Source: Geosiphon pyriformis
Lineage: Eukaryota > Glomeromycota > Glomeromycetes > Archaeosporales > Geosiphonaceae
Length of the DNA stretch: 64,000 nucleotides
NCBI GenBank assembly: GCA_016748015.1
Contig: JAAOMT010000439.1
Coordinates: 1 to 64,000, forward strand
Reading direction: 5' to 3'
Below, piece by piece: positions 26,691-39,890 of the stretch (the first letter of the stretch is position 1; each line of letters starts with the position of its first letter). A program made the translations under genes and the position numbers. A model generated the notes under the pieces. It saw only the letters and a program-made list of their open reading frames with translations. It searched no databases and had not been told where the DNA came from.

Positions 26691-28799
26691 CTTTGATAAT
26701 AACTCTGATATATATAAATAAAATTGTGTTTGCTACAGAAAAGATGACCAAGAAACGATTTTCGGTTGAGGAAATTTCTTTTCTTAACACTGCAATGTGA
26801 AAAAATTTAGCACGCACCAGTCACATGATATTATCATTGCGCTCTAAAAACTGGTTTCTGGAACCAGTTCTTGATATTTTAGCCAATGAAAAATTGCAAT
26901 TGCGCGAAAAGGCCATGAATAATAACCATAATGATCTTGATAGCAAAAGAGGAAAGAGATCAAGAACATTATTATTGCTTAAAATATTAAAATCAAACTG
27001 CTTAGCGATTTTATTAAAATGCGACAACAAGGAATTTCTTCAAAAAAAACCGAGTACAAGTGCTTCAAGAAGTCATGTTATCTATATTTTTAGAAGCATC
27101 CACATTTTTATTAACAATAAAACTGGTCTCTTTAACATAACACTTTTTTATGTTCTTAATATTTGATTTTTTACTAATACTATCATAAAAGCTGTCAACT
27201 TCATTATTCCAAAACACAGATTCAAAATTCTTGTCAGATTCGACCATTTCTGTGTGTTAAAAGACCAGCAAAAGAATTTATTACTAATATTTTAACACTA
27301 AGCTTTCTGGTCTTTTTGTTTACTTTACTCAAAATATATTTAAAATTATTTTTTTGCATTTGAACAAGTCTCTTTACTATCTCTTTTTTGTTATATTAAC
27401 AGCAGAAAATTTTTATTATGTTTGGTTTTATAAACAAAAACATATTAAAGAAAAAAACTATAAAAGAAATATAAATATTAAAATATTTTTTCAATTATTT
27501 TTTGTTTTCTTTATAATTAAAAGATTAATAAGAGAAAAGAATTTTTATTATATTAATTTATAATTTATTTGAACAATAAGTAAAAAACAAAAAAGTAAAA
27601 TAAAAATCAATATATAATTCTTAAAAATTAATACTTAAAAAATTTTATTTTAATAAAAATACTTGATTTATAATATTATTACAAATATTAAATTTTAATT
27701 ATTTGGTTTTAGTTAATAAATCTGTTTTTTTAGTTTTACCAAAGTATTTAATTTAAAAATTTTGTTTTAAATTAATTAATTAAATTTTTATTATGTTTTT
27801 TTTATGTTTAATAAAATAAATCCAATTATTATTTAATACAATATAATTAAAACAGTTTAAATTTAATTATTTAACTAAATTATAAAAGTAACTTATTTAA
27901 TATAATTACAATTAAATTATTATTACAAAATAATTATTTATATAACAGTTTTATTTGTATTAAATTTAATATTAAAAGTTTAAAGCTTTTAAATTCAATT
28001 ATTCTAACAAAAAAATTTTATTAACAAAAAACTTAAATTATTATTAAACATATTGCTATTAAATATATTATTTATATATTATTTTATTTTAAAATTAATT
28101 ATTTTTTTTGTTTAAATTACCAAAAATACCAATATTTTTTTTAATTACAAAAGAATTTTCTTTTTTTTAGTATTTAAAAACAAAAATTATTCATTAATTC
28201 TATATTTAAGACAATTAAAAAACCAATAAATTTAATTAACACAATTAAATTAACTAAATTAAATTCTAAAAAAATTATTTTAAAATTAATAAAAAATTAA
28301 TAACAATAAAAAAAAAATATAAGTTTATTTAACTTTTTTAGTGGTTTTTCATTGTATAAACTCTTTATATAGTCTAATTTTAAAGAGATTAAAAAATACA
28401 TAAACATTGTTTTAGTTAGTAATAATCTTTGAAATTTGTTTTTTAATCAACAAGTTTACTGTTTGGATAAGTTTTTTAATATTAATTATTTTGTCATATT
28501 AATAAACATTAATTTAAGAAGATTTCTTAATTTTTAGCTTAATTCAGTAATAAACAAGTTATTAGAAATAAATAAAAATACAAAGTCTGTAAGATTAATA
28601 AAAAAATTTGAAAGAAGTTTAAAAGTTTGTTATTGGCTGTTGCTTTAACTGCTGCTAAAAACTTTAATAATTGCAAAAAAAAAAAGCTAACTTTAATAAA
28701 ATGTAGTAGTTATTTAATAAGATAGTATGTTTTATAGTTAATACTATTTTTTTAAAAACATAGTATTAAAATAATAAAGTAACCAAAAATACTGTATTT
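26691..28799. repeat. AT-rich region with decayed repeat DNA
   Basis: The first 600 nt (to about 27300) have near-genic base composition and open stretches on both strands (about 26825-27166 + and 27065-27247 -), but I recognise no family. From 27300 on the DNA is almost pure A/T with no frame. Part of it (28200-28320) resembles, in reverse, the decayed repeats at 18.1 and 44.4 kb. It may include the lost 5' half of the LINE that follows. Confidence 0.4.
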
Positions 28800-31302
28800 T
28801 CTAAGTTTTACAGACTGAAATTGCTAGTATTAAGAATTTTAAAGACATATTAATTAGAAAATTTAGAAGAACTTTAGACTTTAGTTAACAAATAGATTTT
28901 TTTGAATCCTAATTAGACAGTTAAATTCAAATAATTTTTTGATAATAATTATGATAAAATATTAATTGACCAATTATTGGTTCATTCTAGAAAAATTCAT
29001 AAGTTTTATAAAATATTAGAATCTAAAGCTATTAAAAATTTTTATATTAAATTTGTTATTACCAAATATATAAAAGCTTTTGTTAACAACAAGAATCAAA
29101 TAATAAGAAGTGTGTTAAAAAAACTTTTTAGAAAAATTATATTAGATTATTTAGTTAACAATAATAAATTAGTTTTAAAATTCAATTTGGTTAAGTATAG
29201 AGTTAATTCAATTATAAAAAATTAGACCAGAAAATATACAGTTAAAACTACTATTTTTTTTATTGGCAAAGACAATTTGCATCTTTTAATTATGTTAATG
29301 ATAATATATTTTCTAGTATAATATTACAAGTTGGTTTTGATAAGTTTTTTTTAATGATTAAAAATTTTTCTAATAATAAAGCTGTTGAATTGTCTAATAT
29401 CTCTAATAAAATATAAAGGCATTATAACAAGTTTGTTTTAAATTATTTGTTGTGTCTACTTAATTTATGCTTAATAATTAAATCAGTTTTTGATGTTTAA
29501 AAAAAAGCCTAAATGTTAATAATTTCAAAATTATATAAATAAAAAAACATTCTAATAAACATCAGACTTATTGTTTTTATTAAAACTACAAAAAAAAATT
29601 TTTAAAAAATTTTGTTTAATTATATTTTTAAGGTCTGCAACAAATACAAAATTTTATGCAAAAACAATTTCTCAGTTTTAAAATGCACTTTAATTTAGTT
29701 TTTTATCTTTGTTATTGAGTTTGTTATTAAAAATGCTTTTAAAAAAAATAAAAAAATCTAGTTAGTGCTCCAAAACATACACAAAATTTATGATTTAATA
29801 AGCTAGTTACATCTAAAAAACAGTTTAAAACAAGTAAAAATATGTAACAAGTTTATTAAATTTTTTGGTTATATTTATAATAATTATATAAATAGAATTA
29901 TAACAAACTTTGATTTGTTTAAGAATTATATAATTTATAATAGACTTAATTAGAATGAAGTTTTCTTGTCTTTTTTTTGGAGAATTTTTTACAACTCTCT
30001 TTTGTGTAAAGTAAAAAAAAAAAATATCTGTTCAGATTCCAAATTTGTTGCTAAAACTGGCAAAATTAAATCTAATATTGGTCTGACTTTTTATTTAACT
30101 ATTAATGCTTTTGTGAATGATATAATTTGAATTGGTAACTATAGAATTACAATACAAAACATTGTTAATATATTCTTTAATATCATAAATATTTTAATAA
30201 ATATGAACAAAACAGTGATTATTCTAATCAATTCAATAACCAATAATGTTTTTTTAAGCATAAGTAAGTTTTCTATTTCAATTGTAAAAACTGACAAAGC
30301 TAATTGGTATTTAGGTATTTTTTTGTCAACTAAAAGTTTTTCTGGTTCAAACTTAAAAAAAGCAAATTTAAATATAAAGTTTTTTTTATTTATGGTTTTA
30401 TACAAAGCTATATTAAACAAACAATTTTTTTATATGGTTTTAGCTGTTTTACAGCCTATTATTGAATGCAAAATTTAGTTCAGCTTTATCAGTAAAAGTA
30501 TATATAAGAAGTAAAATTGTTTGATTAAAAAGAAGTTAAAGTTTAAGACCAGTTTGTTCAAAGATTTTTCTAATAAAACTATGTATTATTTATCTTTATA
30601 TAATTTAAGACTTTTTAATCAAGTCCAAATAAAAGAGAAAGTAATATCAGTAATGAATTTTTGGCCAGTTTTTTAAACACAAGTTGTTAAATCTGCAGAT
30701 TTTAAGTTGAGTTTTTCAAATTTTTTTTAGTTTTTTATAAAATTAAAAATTAATTTTATAAACAATTTTCTGGCTGGTATTATTAAAATTTTTTTGTACA
30801 ATAATATATTTTTGTCTACTGGTTTATTTAATGCTTTTTGTTTTAAGTATGGCATTTTTATTTTGGATATTCTGAATTAAATAGATTATTTTCGGATTTA
30901 TAGATTACTAAAACACTTTATTATTTTTGTGGACCAACTTCTAAATAGTCATGAAAAATGTTTTGCTTAGAAAAATTTTTGTTGGTAAAAATAGTTGAAT
31001 TCTAGGAGTTTGATTCTTTTTTGGTTTATACAAATTTCAGATTTTGTTAAAAATAGTGATTTGACCCAAAATTTTTTATCTGTTTTTGAACATTTTTTTA
31101 AAATAAGTATGTTTAATACATTTGAATTTAGTGTTGTTTGTTTTAGATTAAAGAATACATCTTTGTCTAAAATTTTAATTTACACTAATAGTTCTGTTAA
31201 AAACTTTGGATTTTCTGATATTATTAATAATATAGCTGTTTATTTTTCTGATTTGAATTTGTATACAAAAATAAAGATTTATGAATTGTTGTTTTTAATT
31301 TT
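28800..31302 (+). mobile_element. Decayed LINE, left part (reverse transcriptase to RNase H)
   Basis: Conceptual translation follows ORF2 of the younger LINE nearby but is riddled with stops and A/T changes. IIRSVLKKLFRKIILDYLV at about 29100-29160 matches HTIRSVLERPFHKVVLDYLV of the younger copy, and WYLGIFLSTKSFSGSNLKKA at about 30300 matches its HYLGIFLSSDGLSKPSLVKA. The fragment ends in the RNase H domain (LIYTNSSVKNFGFSDIINN). It is interrupted at 31290-31302 by insertion of the younger LINE and resumes at 38145. It is not functional. Confidence 0.8.
31290..31302. repeat. Target-site duplication of the nested LINE (left copy)
   Basis: The 13-mer TGTTTTTAATTTT here equals 38145..38157. 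Removing one copy and the DNA between restores a continuous RNase H reading of the host LINE, which supports it strongly. Confidence 0.8.
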
Positions 31303-31435
31303 TATTTATTTATTAAAGTTTAACGAATGAAATCCAAACGCCACCTAGTGCTATACATTATACAAATGATCTAAACTAGGCGTGAATCATGCTTTTGCTA
31401 CACATGACCAGACACTCAGACTAGTCAGAACAATA

Positions 31436-34400
31436 CTATGCACTTATATAAACTGAAGCCATGTCACTAACACCTGCATAAAATAAACAATGCTTACAAT
31501 ACCCAAAATTAATGCCGAGTGTATCAACAACACCCAACAACCTAATTACCCCAGCCAAAAGCTGCGCAGAAAAACCAGAAACAGTGACAGAAATAGAACC
31601 ATCACATGGAATCAACTTATTCTTCTTCATAAAGGCCTGGTGTTTCACACGGACCAGCCAGATATTATCATGAAATGCAAGACAAAACTCTCATACAAAA
31701 TTCACAACATTGACCATTATCACTTTAGGATACTTGTAAACAGAAACAGACTTACGATACCAATTGCTAAAAACAAAACCCTTACACAGAGCCGTACTGA
31801 CAGCCACATCTGAAATGCAAGTTGACAACAACTGTGATATGCATAAAGAAGAATGAAACAGACCAGAACGCACCTCTCAGGCAGCTGCATAAGTGTCCAA
31901 CAAATTGGTGCAACTATCAGCATCAGAAGAGCAAAAAAAGACATGGTCTGAGACTTCAACCTCACCACAGAACAAACAAACCACACTGGAATAACCCCTA
32001 TTATACAGATGCTTTTGCACAGCAACAGAAAGGCGATGATAAAGGGCTTTCATGAAATATGTACGAAAGCCAGCCATCTGAATACTAATAAAACCAGTTG
32101 CCATGTGGGAATCTGGGTGCCACACCAGAGAGGACCTCAACCAGTCAATATCAGTATGCAAATAACCTGAAACAACCTGAAAACCAGAACCAACCTCCCA
32201 ACACACACGATGGATTGACCTGAATACATCACAAACAAAATGTCTTAAATTACCAGAAACCATATCAACACCAGCCCTCAAAAACCTCTCACTGACCAAG
32301 TGGGGCAGGCACCAGGCAAAAAAGGCAGCATTTTTAGCCAGCGCATTAGCATGCTTGTTGCCTAAGACACTTAAATGACCCTTAACCTTAATCCAATTAA
32401 CATCTAAATTTTTGCGACAAATGACATTGGCGATGTGACGACACTCAATCCAACAGCAATTCCTAAAATCAGGGCCAACCGATAAAGACTCCAACCTGCA
32501 AGCATCAATAGCTGTCTGGCTGTCCGAGAACAAGTCAACTGAATAAAAAGAAGGAACACACTCAAGAGCCAAAGCAATGGCCTGCAACTCCACCAAAGTA
32601 AAAGAAACCAAACCAGAAACCCCCACACCCAGACCCGAATCAATGTCCTCAAAGAAAACCACAACACCAGTCAACATGTCAACAGTGCCCAAGTTACTCA
32701 GAGACCTATCTGTGTACACAGAAAGGTGGGGGGCACCTATACTTAACAGATTATTACAAATAACACCAAAACCAAGAGACTGATGGATGTTAGAAGAACT
32801 ACCAACACTCTCATAAAGGGAACAACTAGAAGAAGAAGCTACACCACCAAGAAAATGTACAGAGAGATCAAACCAAGAGGGGACCGGGCCACGAGGGTCC
32901 AGTCTTTTCCAATGCTTGAAAGTCTTCCAATCAAAAACAATGCCATTCCAGTCACAAAGCTGTTCTATGAAAGCAATACCATAATGTCTGAGGGAGGAGA
33001 CACATTTGAAGAAAATTACCTCACTGAGTACTAAAAACATAGGAATACCATACCAAAGACGAAAAGCACTGGCCAGAGAGCCACTCAAAGACAAATCACA
33101 CCCAGAAAAAATATGAACTACACCTGCCAAAAAGTTGTTTAAAGGGCTGATTCTAACACAAACAGGAAACAACAAAGGGTGACAAGGATGCCAGCTAAAA
33201 ACCTGGAGATCATGAGACTTATGAGAAAACAAGTGACCCAAAACACCAACTGAATTCACAAAAGCAATAACAGAAGCCGACTTGCTTTTAGCCTGAATCT
33301 GCTCAAAAGTCTTTAAATTGTACAAGAAAAGATGATGAATTGTATCATTGGGAAAGTCTAGAGGCAGCCCAGATTTGGATTTCAGGCCCTTGCGAATCAA
33401 AGTGTCTCATTTATTACACACATTGAAAAGAATAAAACTGAACTGAGTTCTGTAGCTAATGATAGGAAAGAGAACTGAAGACACCAAATAAGCAAACTGT
33501 TTATCTGAAATAACTTTTCTCAGAATGAGATTGATGAAAAACTGAATATCCAAATGTGCCTTAACCAAGCTAGGCTTCGAAAGACCATCAGAAGATAAAA
33601 AAATACCCAGATAATGATAAGGTTCACCCCTTTTAGTGATGAAAATTGGCATACCACTGATAGTTAGGTAAGGAGCAGTGACTTGACAGTTGATAGGAAT
33701 GGCCACAGTCTTGTCATTGTTTATTGAAATGTTATTTAAATGAAAGAACTCACTAGCAACATTGAGAATGTGTTGTGTAGCAACTTGGCTGCTACTGATC
33801 CAGATAGTATCATCAACAAAAGCACCAGTGACCAGAAACAATGACAGCCCAGCTTGAGATTCTATCCGGCCAGCCTTAGAAACGAAATGAGAAATCAATC
33901 TGTAACCATAAATGCTCTCCTGTCTCTTAACCTCACACAAAAGCAAGTCATAAAATATGCACCAGAGAAGTGGTGAAAAAATCTCCCTCTGATCCAATCC
34001 ATCATGAACATGATATCCATTAGTTAAACCAAAATCTGTCATCACTCTGTTAATGCGACCATTATGAATGCTACCAAAAAATCTGATAAATTTGTCACAT
34101 ATTTTGATCCTAATCAAACTCTTCTTGAGATGCTCTCAACCGACAGAATCATAAGCTTTGCGCATATCCTATAACACCAGCCACAACTCTTGGTTCTTTT
34201 CCAAAGCATCTTCGATCACCAAACCAATAGCAAAGATAGGTGATTGAGTAGACGTACCTTTCAGGACAGAGAAATTGTCCCCATGGAGGACATCAAAAGT
34301 ACTACAAGCCAGAGAGATCTGATCTGAAAGAACCTTGTGAGCTGTCTCAATCAAAGCAATAGGATGGGTATTTGTAAGAACTTCCTCCCACTCATAAGGT

Positions 34401-36115
34401 TTAGAAATCATTAAGATCCAGGCTTCCCTCCAAGATCTAGGCACTGACTCACAACTCAAACAAAAATTTAAGAGCACCAAAAGCATATCCAAGACTGACT
34501 TGTCACAATGTTTCCAAAGTTTATTAGGGATACCAGAAAGACCAGCTGCTTTCCCGTTGGGCAAATTTGAAATAACACCAAACATTTCATCAAAACCAAT
34601 TGAATGCATTATATTAGAAAAGACACCATCGAAGACATAATTCAAAGGTAGAAATTGCCTTGTCCAATTACCAGAGATATCAGAAGCCACCACATGTTTT
34701 CTGGTCCAACCCTCCATGATTTCATCCACCTTAGATTTAACCAATTCAGGCTCCAGGACTAACTTCCTACCATCCACCAAATAATCCAACACCACTTTAT
34801 GAAAAGGACGCTCCAAAACACTTCTAATAGTGTGACCTTTATCCACCTCAAAACTCTTTATTCTCTTCTTAATAGCCTGTCTTACACTAGATTCTTCAGT
34901 GTGCTTAGATTCCAACAACTTAGAAGAACAGTAAGACTTCTTTGCCTTAGCCAGTCTAGAATGAATCACATCAAAACTAGTACCAGAAAGAAACAGAGAT
35001 CTCATTGGCAAAGCACTCATAGCATCAAGCCTGTTCCAAGTATCCAACAACAAGGCGAAATCTTCACTAGAAACCAACCGAAAAGCCTTCACCAGTTTAG
35101 ACACAAGAAGCTTCAGTTTATGAAACCAGGAAGATACCTTATTAAAAACACAATTGAAACCCTTAAACCATTTTTTCTTAAATGTTCTACCAGCCAAAAG
35201 AACCATAACTTTATGAACAATGTCCCACATCACATCCAGATCAGAAAACTGCTCAGCTATAACAAACTTATCTGAGAACATAACAGCATTAGCAGCCATA
35301 GCATTTCTGAATTCTAATCACTTAATCTTATTAGTATCTTTGATATCATACTTCCAACAATCTCTATTAGCTTGTTTGCACAATGAGTTTAGCTGGACAT
35401 CAAGCAGGCCACTCAGTCCCACAAAAACATAAACAGCCTTGTGATTGGTATCAAAATATTTCTTAATGCCATCCACACCACGATCCATCACCGTACCAAC
35501 CAAGTTAGAAGAAACAAACACATAGTCAATTGTTTTAGAAACACCATGAAAATTGCACCAAGTGGGTGATTTCACAAAAGAGCTTACCCTTAGAAAGTTA
35601 ATCAAACCCAAATCAAAACATTTCTTAAAACTGGCACATTTGTGAGAACCATCCTCATTAAAATCACCACCAAGAATAACAAAAGAAGACTTATTAATGA
35701 CTTTAGCGATGAGAGAGTTGACTTCACCAGCCTGAGAAAACCGAACCACCGATAAAGCACCAGCATATAGCCCCAAAATAGACACTGAAAGTTTATTTTT
35801 GAAAAGCAACTTGATGGACAGGAGCCGACCAGGCACCTCAGAGACCTTGCAGACATGTTTTGCCAAAGAAAAATTCACTACAATTAACACCTTAGCACCC
35901 AAAGAACCAGAATCCAGACCAGAAGTAAAAACCCGAACACCATCAAATTTGTCAGTCAGCCATGGGCAAGCTTTACCCTTAAGCTTAGACTCTGTAAAAA
36001 TAGAAACCAAATTGTTCATATCCTTGTGCCAACAAATTACATCATCTTGCTTCACAGGATTGTTCAATCCACGAACATTACATGTAGCAATTTTCCATAC
36101 CAGATCACTTATTGA
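31436..36115 (-). pseudogene. LINE ORF2: endonuclease, reverse transcriptase, RNase H
   Basis: About 1,560 codons in one frame, broken by five in-frame stops at 35318-35320 (TGA), 34169-34171 (TAG), 34136-34138 (TGA), 33407-33409 (TGA) and 31877-31879 (TGA). Order: AP-like endonuclease (KIATCNVRGLNNPVK, VILGGDFNEDG, TWCNFHGVSKTIDYVFVS, DTNHKAV); reverse transcriptase (NGKAAGLSGIPNKLWKH, then the polymerase box AFVDDTIW instead of YADD); RNase H (SVYTDRSL, LVELQAIALALE, DLFSDSQTAI, VKGHLSVLGNKHANALA); and a C-terminal Cys/His motif CLFCGEVEVSDHVFFC. In RNase H the last catalytic Asp position reads Asn (HANALA). Every stop is one transition away from a sense codon (TGG, CAG or CGA). The start overlaps the end of ORF1. 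Confidence 0.87.
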
Positions 36116-37995
36116 GAAAAAGGTAAAAGAGAAGCACCACCAGCCAAAGCCAAACCATCTAAGTGTGCTGATAGGCTCATAATTGAAGCAGCAAGACCCT
36201 CCAACATGTTCTCCAATTTCACAACCTTAGGTGAGACAGTTGAACCCACAACAGCAGCAGTCTTGTTACCAGTGGCATCACCTAAACCCACTCCCATTAC
36301 TATATCCTCCCCTTGATTCTGCAATGGGGGGGTTACTGGCAGTTGACATCCAGGGCTAGGCTGGGGAACTGCCAGCACGAGTGAATCCAACCTCTTAGCC
36401 AACTCACCAATTTGTCCCGCAAAGCTGACGAGACTGCTTTCAATATTTGCCAAATGCTTTTCCAAATCATTCACAACAAAAGGAAGAGGTTTACTAACTT
36501 TGTTGGAACCAAGAAACAAACCATTACCATGAGAACTATGCACCGAAGGAGCACCAACCACTGACATCCAAGTTCTGCCACCGAAAGAGACTGGACGAGT
36601 AACAGGTGCCTGCTTCTTCTTATAAATACTGGCCAAATGAACACAATTCAGATTGGTCACCACTCTTTTTCTATGGCTATCAGAATTCCCACCTACTGAA
36701 CACACTTCACTAGTATGACCACACAGATTGTATATAGCACAGCGAGCCAGAGAAAGACCAGCCCAGCACAAACTCACTCCCTTAAAAACCGGAACCAAAC
36801 CAAAAACAGCCAACTTGGAAGCCTCATCAGCAAAACAAATAACAGCACACCTATCTCGAACATACGTAACAGGATTATGGCCAATAATACAGGTCTTCCC
36901 ATCATACAAAGCCAACAGACCAGAAAGATCATGAGTAGTGGTGCCAACTGAAAGAGTATAAAGCAATGCCCAATGTTGATCTCTCAATACCCATGTTTGT
37001 TTATTACCAACTGCCAAAGCCACACACATCAAATTCTTTCTCACAAGAACTAACTATTTAGATACAACCAAACTGGCAACTTCAGATAACTCAAATTCAA
37101 TCAAGACCTTTTGCCAAAGACCAATCAATTGCATCCTGATGGAAACAACTCTGCCAAATTTAGAAAAAACTGATTCCACAACCAACTTTAGAAGATCAAC
37201 TGGGATCTCCTTGACAATTACTTCCTGATTCAAACAAATGTTTGCTTTTTTGAGATCACCATTGACAACAATTTTCTCATGGACTGCCATTTCCCTAGCC
37301 TTAATCAAACTAGACTCATTTGTAAAAGTTAAACAAGCAACACTAGGAAATTTTGAGAGAGTTGAAGCTTCTCCAAAACCATCAATTTTGTAAAAAAAAT
37401 TTTTGATTGAAATGAGCTTATTACTATTAGTCCTGCCAGGAACAGCTGACAAATTCACATCCAGAGCAAACAATTTCACTGGCCCAAAACTACGACTCTT
37501 GAGAACACGTGATTTAGAAGAGGACAGCTAATTGGACCCATTGATTTTAGGAGGCAGCAACATGGAATTGTTGTCATTGTCGTCCATAGTAGCAAATAGA
37601 GATGCCTTAAGAGGTTGTTCCAACACATATGTCCGAGTGTGAGTCCTACATGGCATAGTCTTGTCTATTTTGTCATTCTCACCTGAATCAACGTAGCTTG
37701 TCTCCTTAGCAACTAAGTTCTCCAAATTTTTGACATTTAAAAGACCACTTATACTGCCAGAAATGCTACCTACTCTGCTTCCCCAGGATGCTGCCGGCTT
37801 ACCATCATCACCACCCAAATCTTTTAAATGTAGAGGACCAGTAGACGACTCAACCAAAATGCCAGCTGCAGGCTTTTTAGGCTTTTTGTAGGATGCACCA
37901 CAGGCATAGACCATATCAATACACTTGTTTTTAGCACTCTGGTGGATCCTCAAACCAGCCGAACCTGAACCAGAACCACCAGCAGACAAGCCCAC
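36109..37995 (-). pseudogene. LINE ORF1: RRM, zinc-knuckle remnant, coiled coil
   Basis: About 628 codons starting MGLSAGGSGSGSAGLRIHQS, in one frame with two in-frame TAG codons (37528-37530 and 37054-37056). Order: Gly/Ser-rich N-terminus; KLFALDVNLSAVPGRTNSNK; an RRM-like part (VIVKEIPVDLLKLVVESVFS, FGRVVSIRMQLIGLWQ); and CAIYNLCGHTSEVC, which looks like a CCHC knuckle that has lost its normal spacing or one Cys. A helical region with heptads follows (FVVNDLEKHLANIESSLVSF) and then LENMLEGLAASIMSLSAHLD. Role inferred from architecture: nucleic-acid-binding chaperone of the LINE particle. ORF2 starts in another frame right at its stop codon. Confidence 0.75.
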
Positions 37996-38144
37996 CAGTT
38001 TTATCGCAACAAATAAAGGTAAGTTAAAAGAAATAGTTAACAGGAACTAAGGGAAGAGAGAAAAGAAAAAGTGATTTCTTCAAAATTATCTTTTGCTCTC
38101 GTTGTGGTCAGAGAATCGATGAGAGAAAAATTTTCTTTTTAAAA

Positions 38145-38157
38145 TGTTTTTAATTTT
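38145..38157. repeat. Target-site duplication of the nested LINE (right copy)
   Basis: Exact copy of 31290..31302 at the 5' end of the inserted element. Confidence 0.8.
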
Positions 38158-39230
38158 AGCTAAAATACAAGCTATTGTTTTGGCTCTTAAGTACATTTTA
38201 GCTTTATTCAAAATTATGATTTATTCTGACAGTTAGGTTTTTTTAGATATTTATTAAGTTGAGTTAAAATTAGTAGCATCTGATTTTTATAATAAATATT
38301 GAATAAAGTACTACCATATTAATAATTTGGTTAAAAATAAAAACATTTCTGTAAATTAAACCAAGATAAAAAGTTATTTAAGAATGTTGAACAATAAGCA
38401 TACTAATAAGTTAATAGATTAAATTATCTCTTTAAGACTTATTTTTCCAGTAAATATTAAAAAAAAGTATCTAATAACTAATAGTAAGAAAATATTTAAT
38501 AATATATATTATTTTATTAGAACTTTAAATGACACTTTAAAGCATTTTTATTGAAAATTTAAATCAAGTTTTAGTGTTTTGGATTTTTTGTATGTTAGAG
38601 ATATTAATTAAAAGCATATTGTTTTAATTTAACATTCTAATTTTTATATGATTATTAAATATACATATAAAGTTACTATTGGTTTGTGTATATACCTAAT
38701 GAAAACTCTATATAAGAAATTACCAGTAATGATTAAAAAATGCTTATATAATTATAGTTACTTAAGTATATTATATGTGTATTATAGTAAAATAAAGTTT
38801 TTAAATTATAGTTTTGTTTACAGCTCAGACTTTTTTATTCATTAAGATTTGTTAAATAAATACTCTGTTATTTGAAGATTTTTAGCTGAAGCAAAGTTGG
38901 TTTTATTTGTAATTTTTTAATTATTAGTTATATGTATTTTTAATATTAGTCTATATATAATTTTGTACAAGAAATTTGTTTTTAAGAATTGGTTGGTAGA
39001 AGCTAAAGCTTTTTTTAAAAATGCTAAGCTCATTGCATTTAGATTGGTTAAGTTTATTTAATAATTAGTTATTGGCTATAAAGAGTAAATAAAATATCTA
39101 ATTTAAAACTTCAAGCTGAAATAAATTATAGAGATTTGTTAAATAAAAATAGTTTTATGTTTAATATTATTCATGGTTTTTCTGCTGAGATTTCAGATAA
39201 AATTGATTGTTTTTTGAGAATTAAGGAGAA
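38158..39230 (+). mobile_element. Decayed LINE, right part (RNase H to C-terminus)
   Basis: Resumes the element interrupted at 31.3 kb: AKIQAIVLALKYILALF follows directly from the broken RNase H and matches VELQAIALALECVPSFY of the young copy. Further on, MIIKYTYKVTIGLCIYLMKT, IKKCLYNYSYLSILYVYYSK and FNIIHGFSAEISDKIDCFL match its C-terminal region. Many stops are present. It merges at about 39.2 kb with a decayed Ty3 integrase fragment. Confidence 0.75.
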
Positions 39231-39890
39231 TCACACTATTAGTTTTAGATTAAAAATTAGTTGTTTGTTTTATATAGACACAATTAAGGAAGTTTTAATT
39301 AACAATAATATGTGTTTTGTGGTATTTTGTTTTAGTGTTCTATAAGCTAGTAACACTAATAGAATAAAGATATCCTATTTTTGTTCAAAATTAGTTAAGA
39401 CTTTGGCTAGTGATTTACACAATATTTGGTTAAAACATTCCATTAATTTATTTGTTTAGGGGTAATAAAATAATGATAAGAGTCTTTTAATATTGAATCA
39501 TTTACAAATTTTTTGTATTAAGTTGTTTACAAAATGTGTTCTTTGATTAGATAGAAGTTCAATTAGACATCTATGTTTACAAATAATGTTTTTATAAATA
39601 AAATTTGCTATTAATTTTGTGTTTGCTTTTTAAATAGCTCTGGCTTTAAGCTATTTGATAAGATAATTTACTACAACTGCTATATAATAGTTTTTTTAAA
39701 TAATAATGAATAATGGTTCAACTAAATTAATTCTCACTTTGTTGAAAGATTATCCAACTTTGATTGGATTTAAAAGTTCAATAAAACAAGTTTTTGAATT
39801 TTGGAATTCTTTATTTTACTATGCTTATTTCTGATTGGTTATTTTATTTATTATTATAATTTCTAATTTCTATGAGTAATACCAATAATT
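39230..39890 (-). mobile_element. Decayed Ty3 integrase fragment with LTR-like end
   Basis: The plus-strand sequence can be aligned by eye with 58470-59010 of the young Ty3 element (integrase core, minus strand). For example, TTTACAAAATGTGTTCTTTG corresponds to TTCACAAAGTGAGTTTCTTG. Positions 39811-39890 (TTACTATGCTTATTTCTGAT and on) match the LTR edge near 57233-57300. Integrase and LTR end are joined directly here, so the part between them has been lost. It is not coding. Confidence 0.6.

Larger units (their letters stand above)
31303..38144 (-). mobile_element. Full-length LINE inserted into an older LINE
   Basis: The retrotransposon is about 6.8 kb with ORF1 upstream of ORF2 on the minus strand. 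Its 3' end has a GGATTTCATTCGTT-type terminus (a G-to-A version of GGGTCTCACTCGTT) and a tail of A/T repeats (AATAAATAAATA). It is bounded by a 13-nt target duplication, as expected for target-primed reverse transcription. Both reading frames are kept except for point stop codons, so it is far younger than its host element. The first ~150 nt on the 5' side hold the untranslated leader. Confidence 0.85.

Noticed and set aside
30139-30478. Open frames of about 90 codons on both strands in the AT-rich block
   Set aside because: The plus-strand frame is a stretch of the decayed LINE reverse transcriptase; the minus-strand one is its shadow. Neither is an independent gene.
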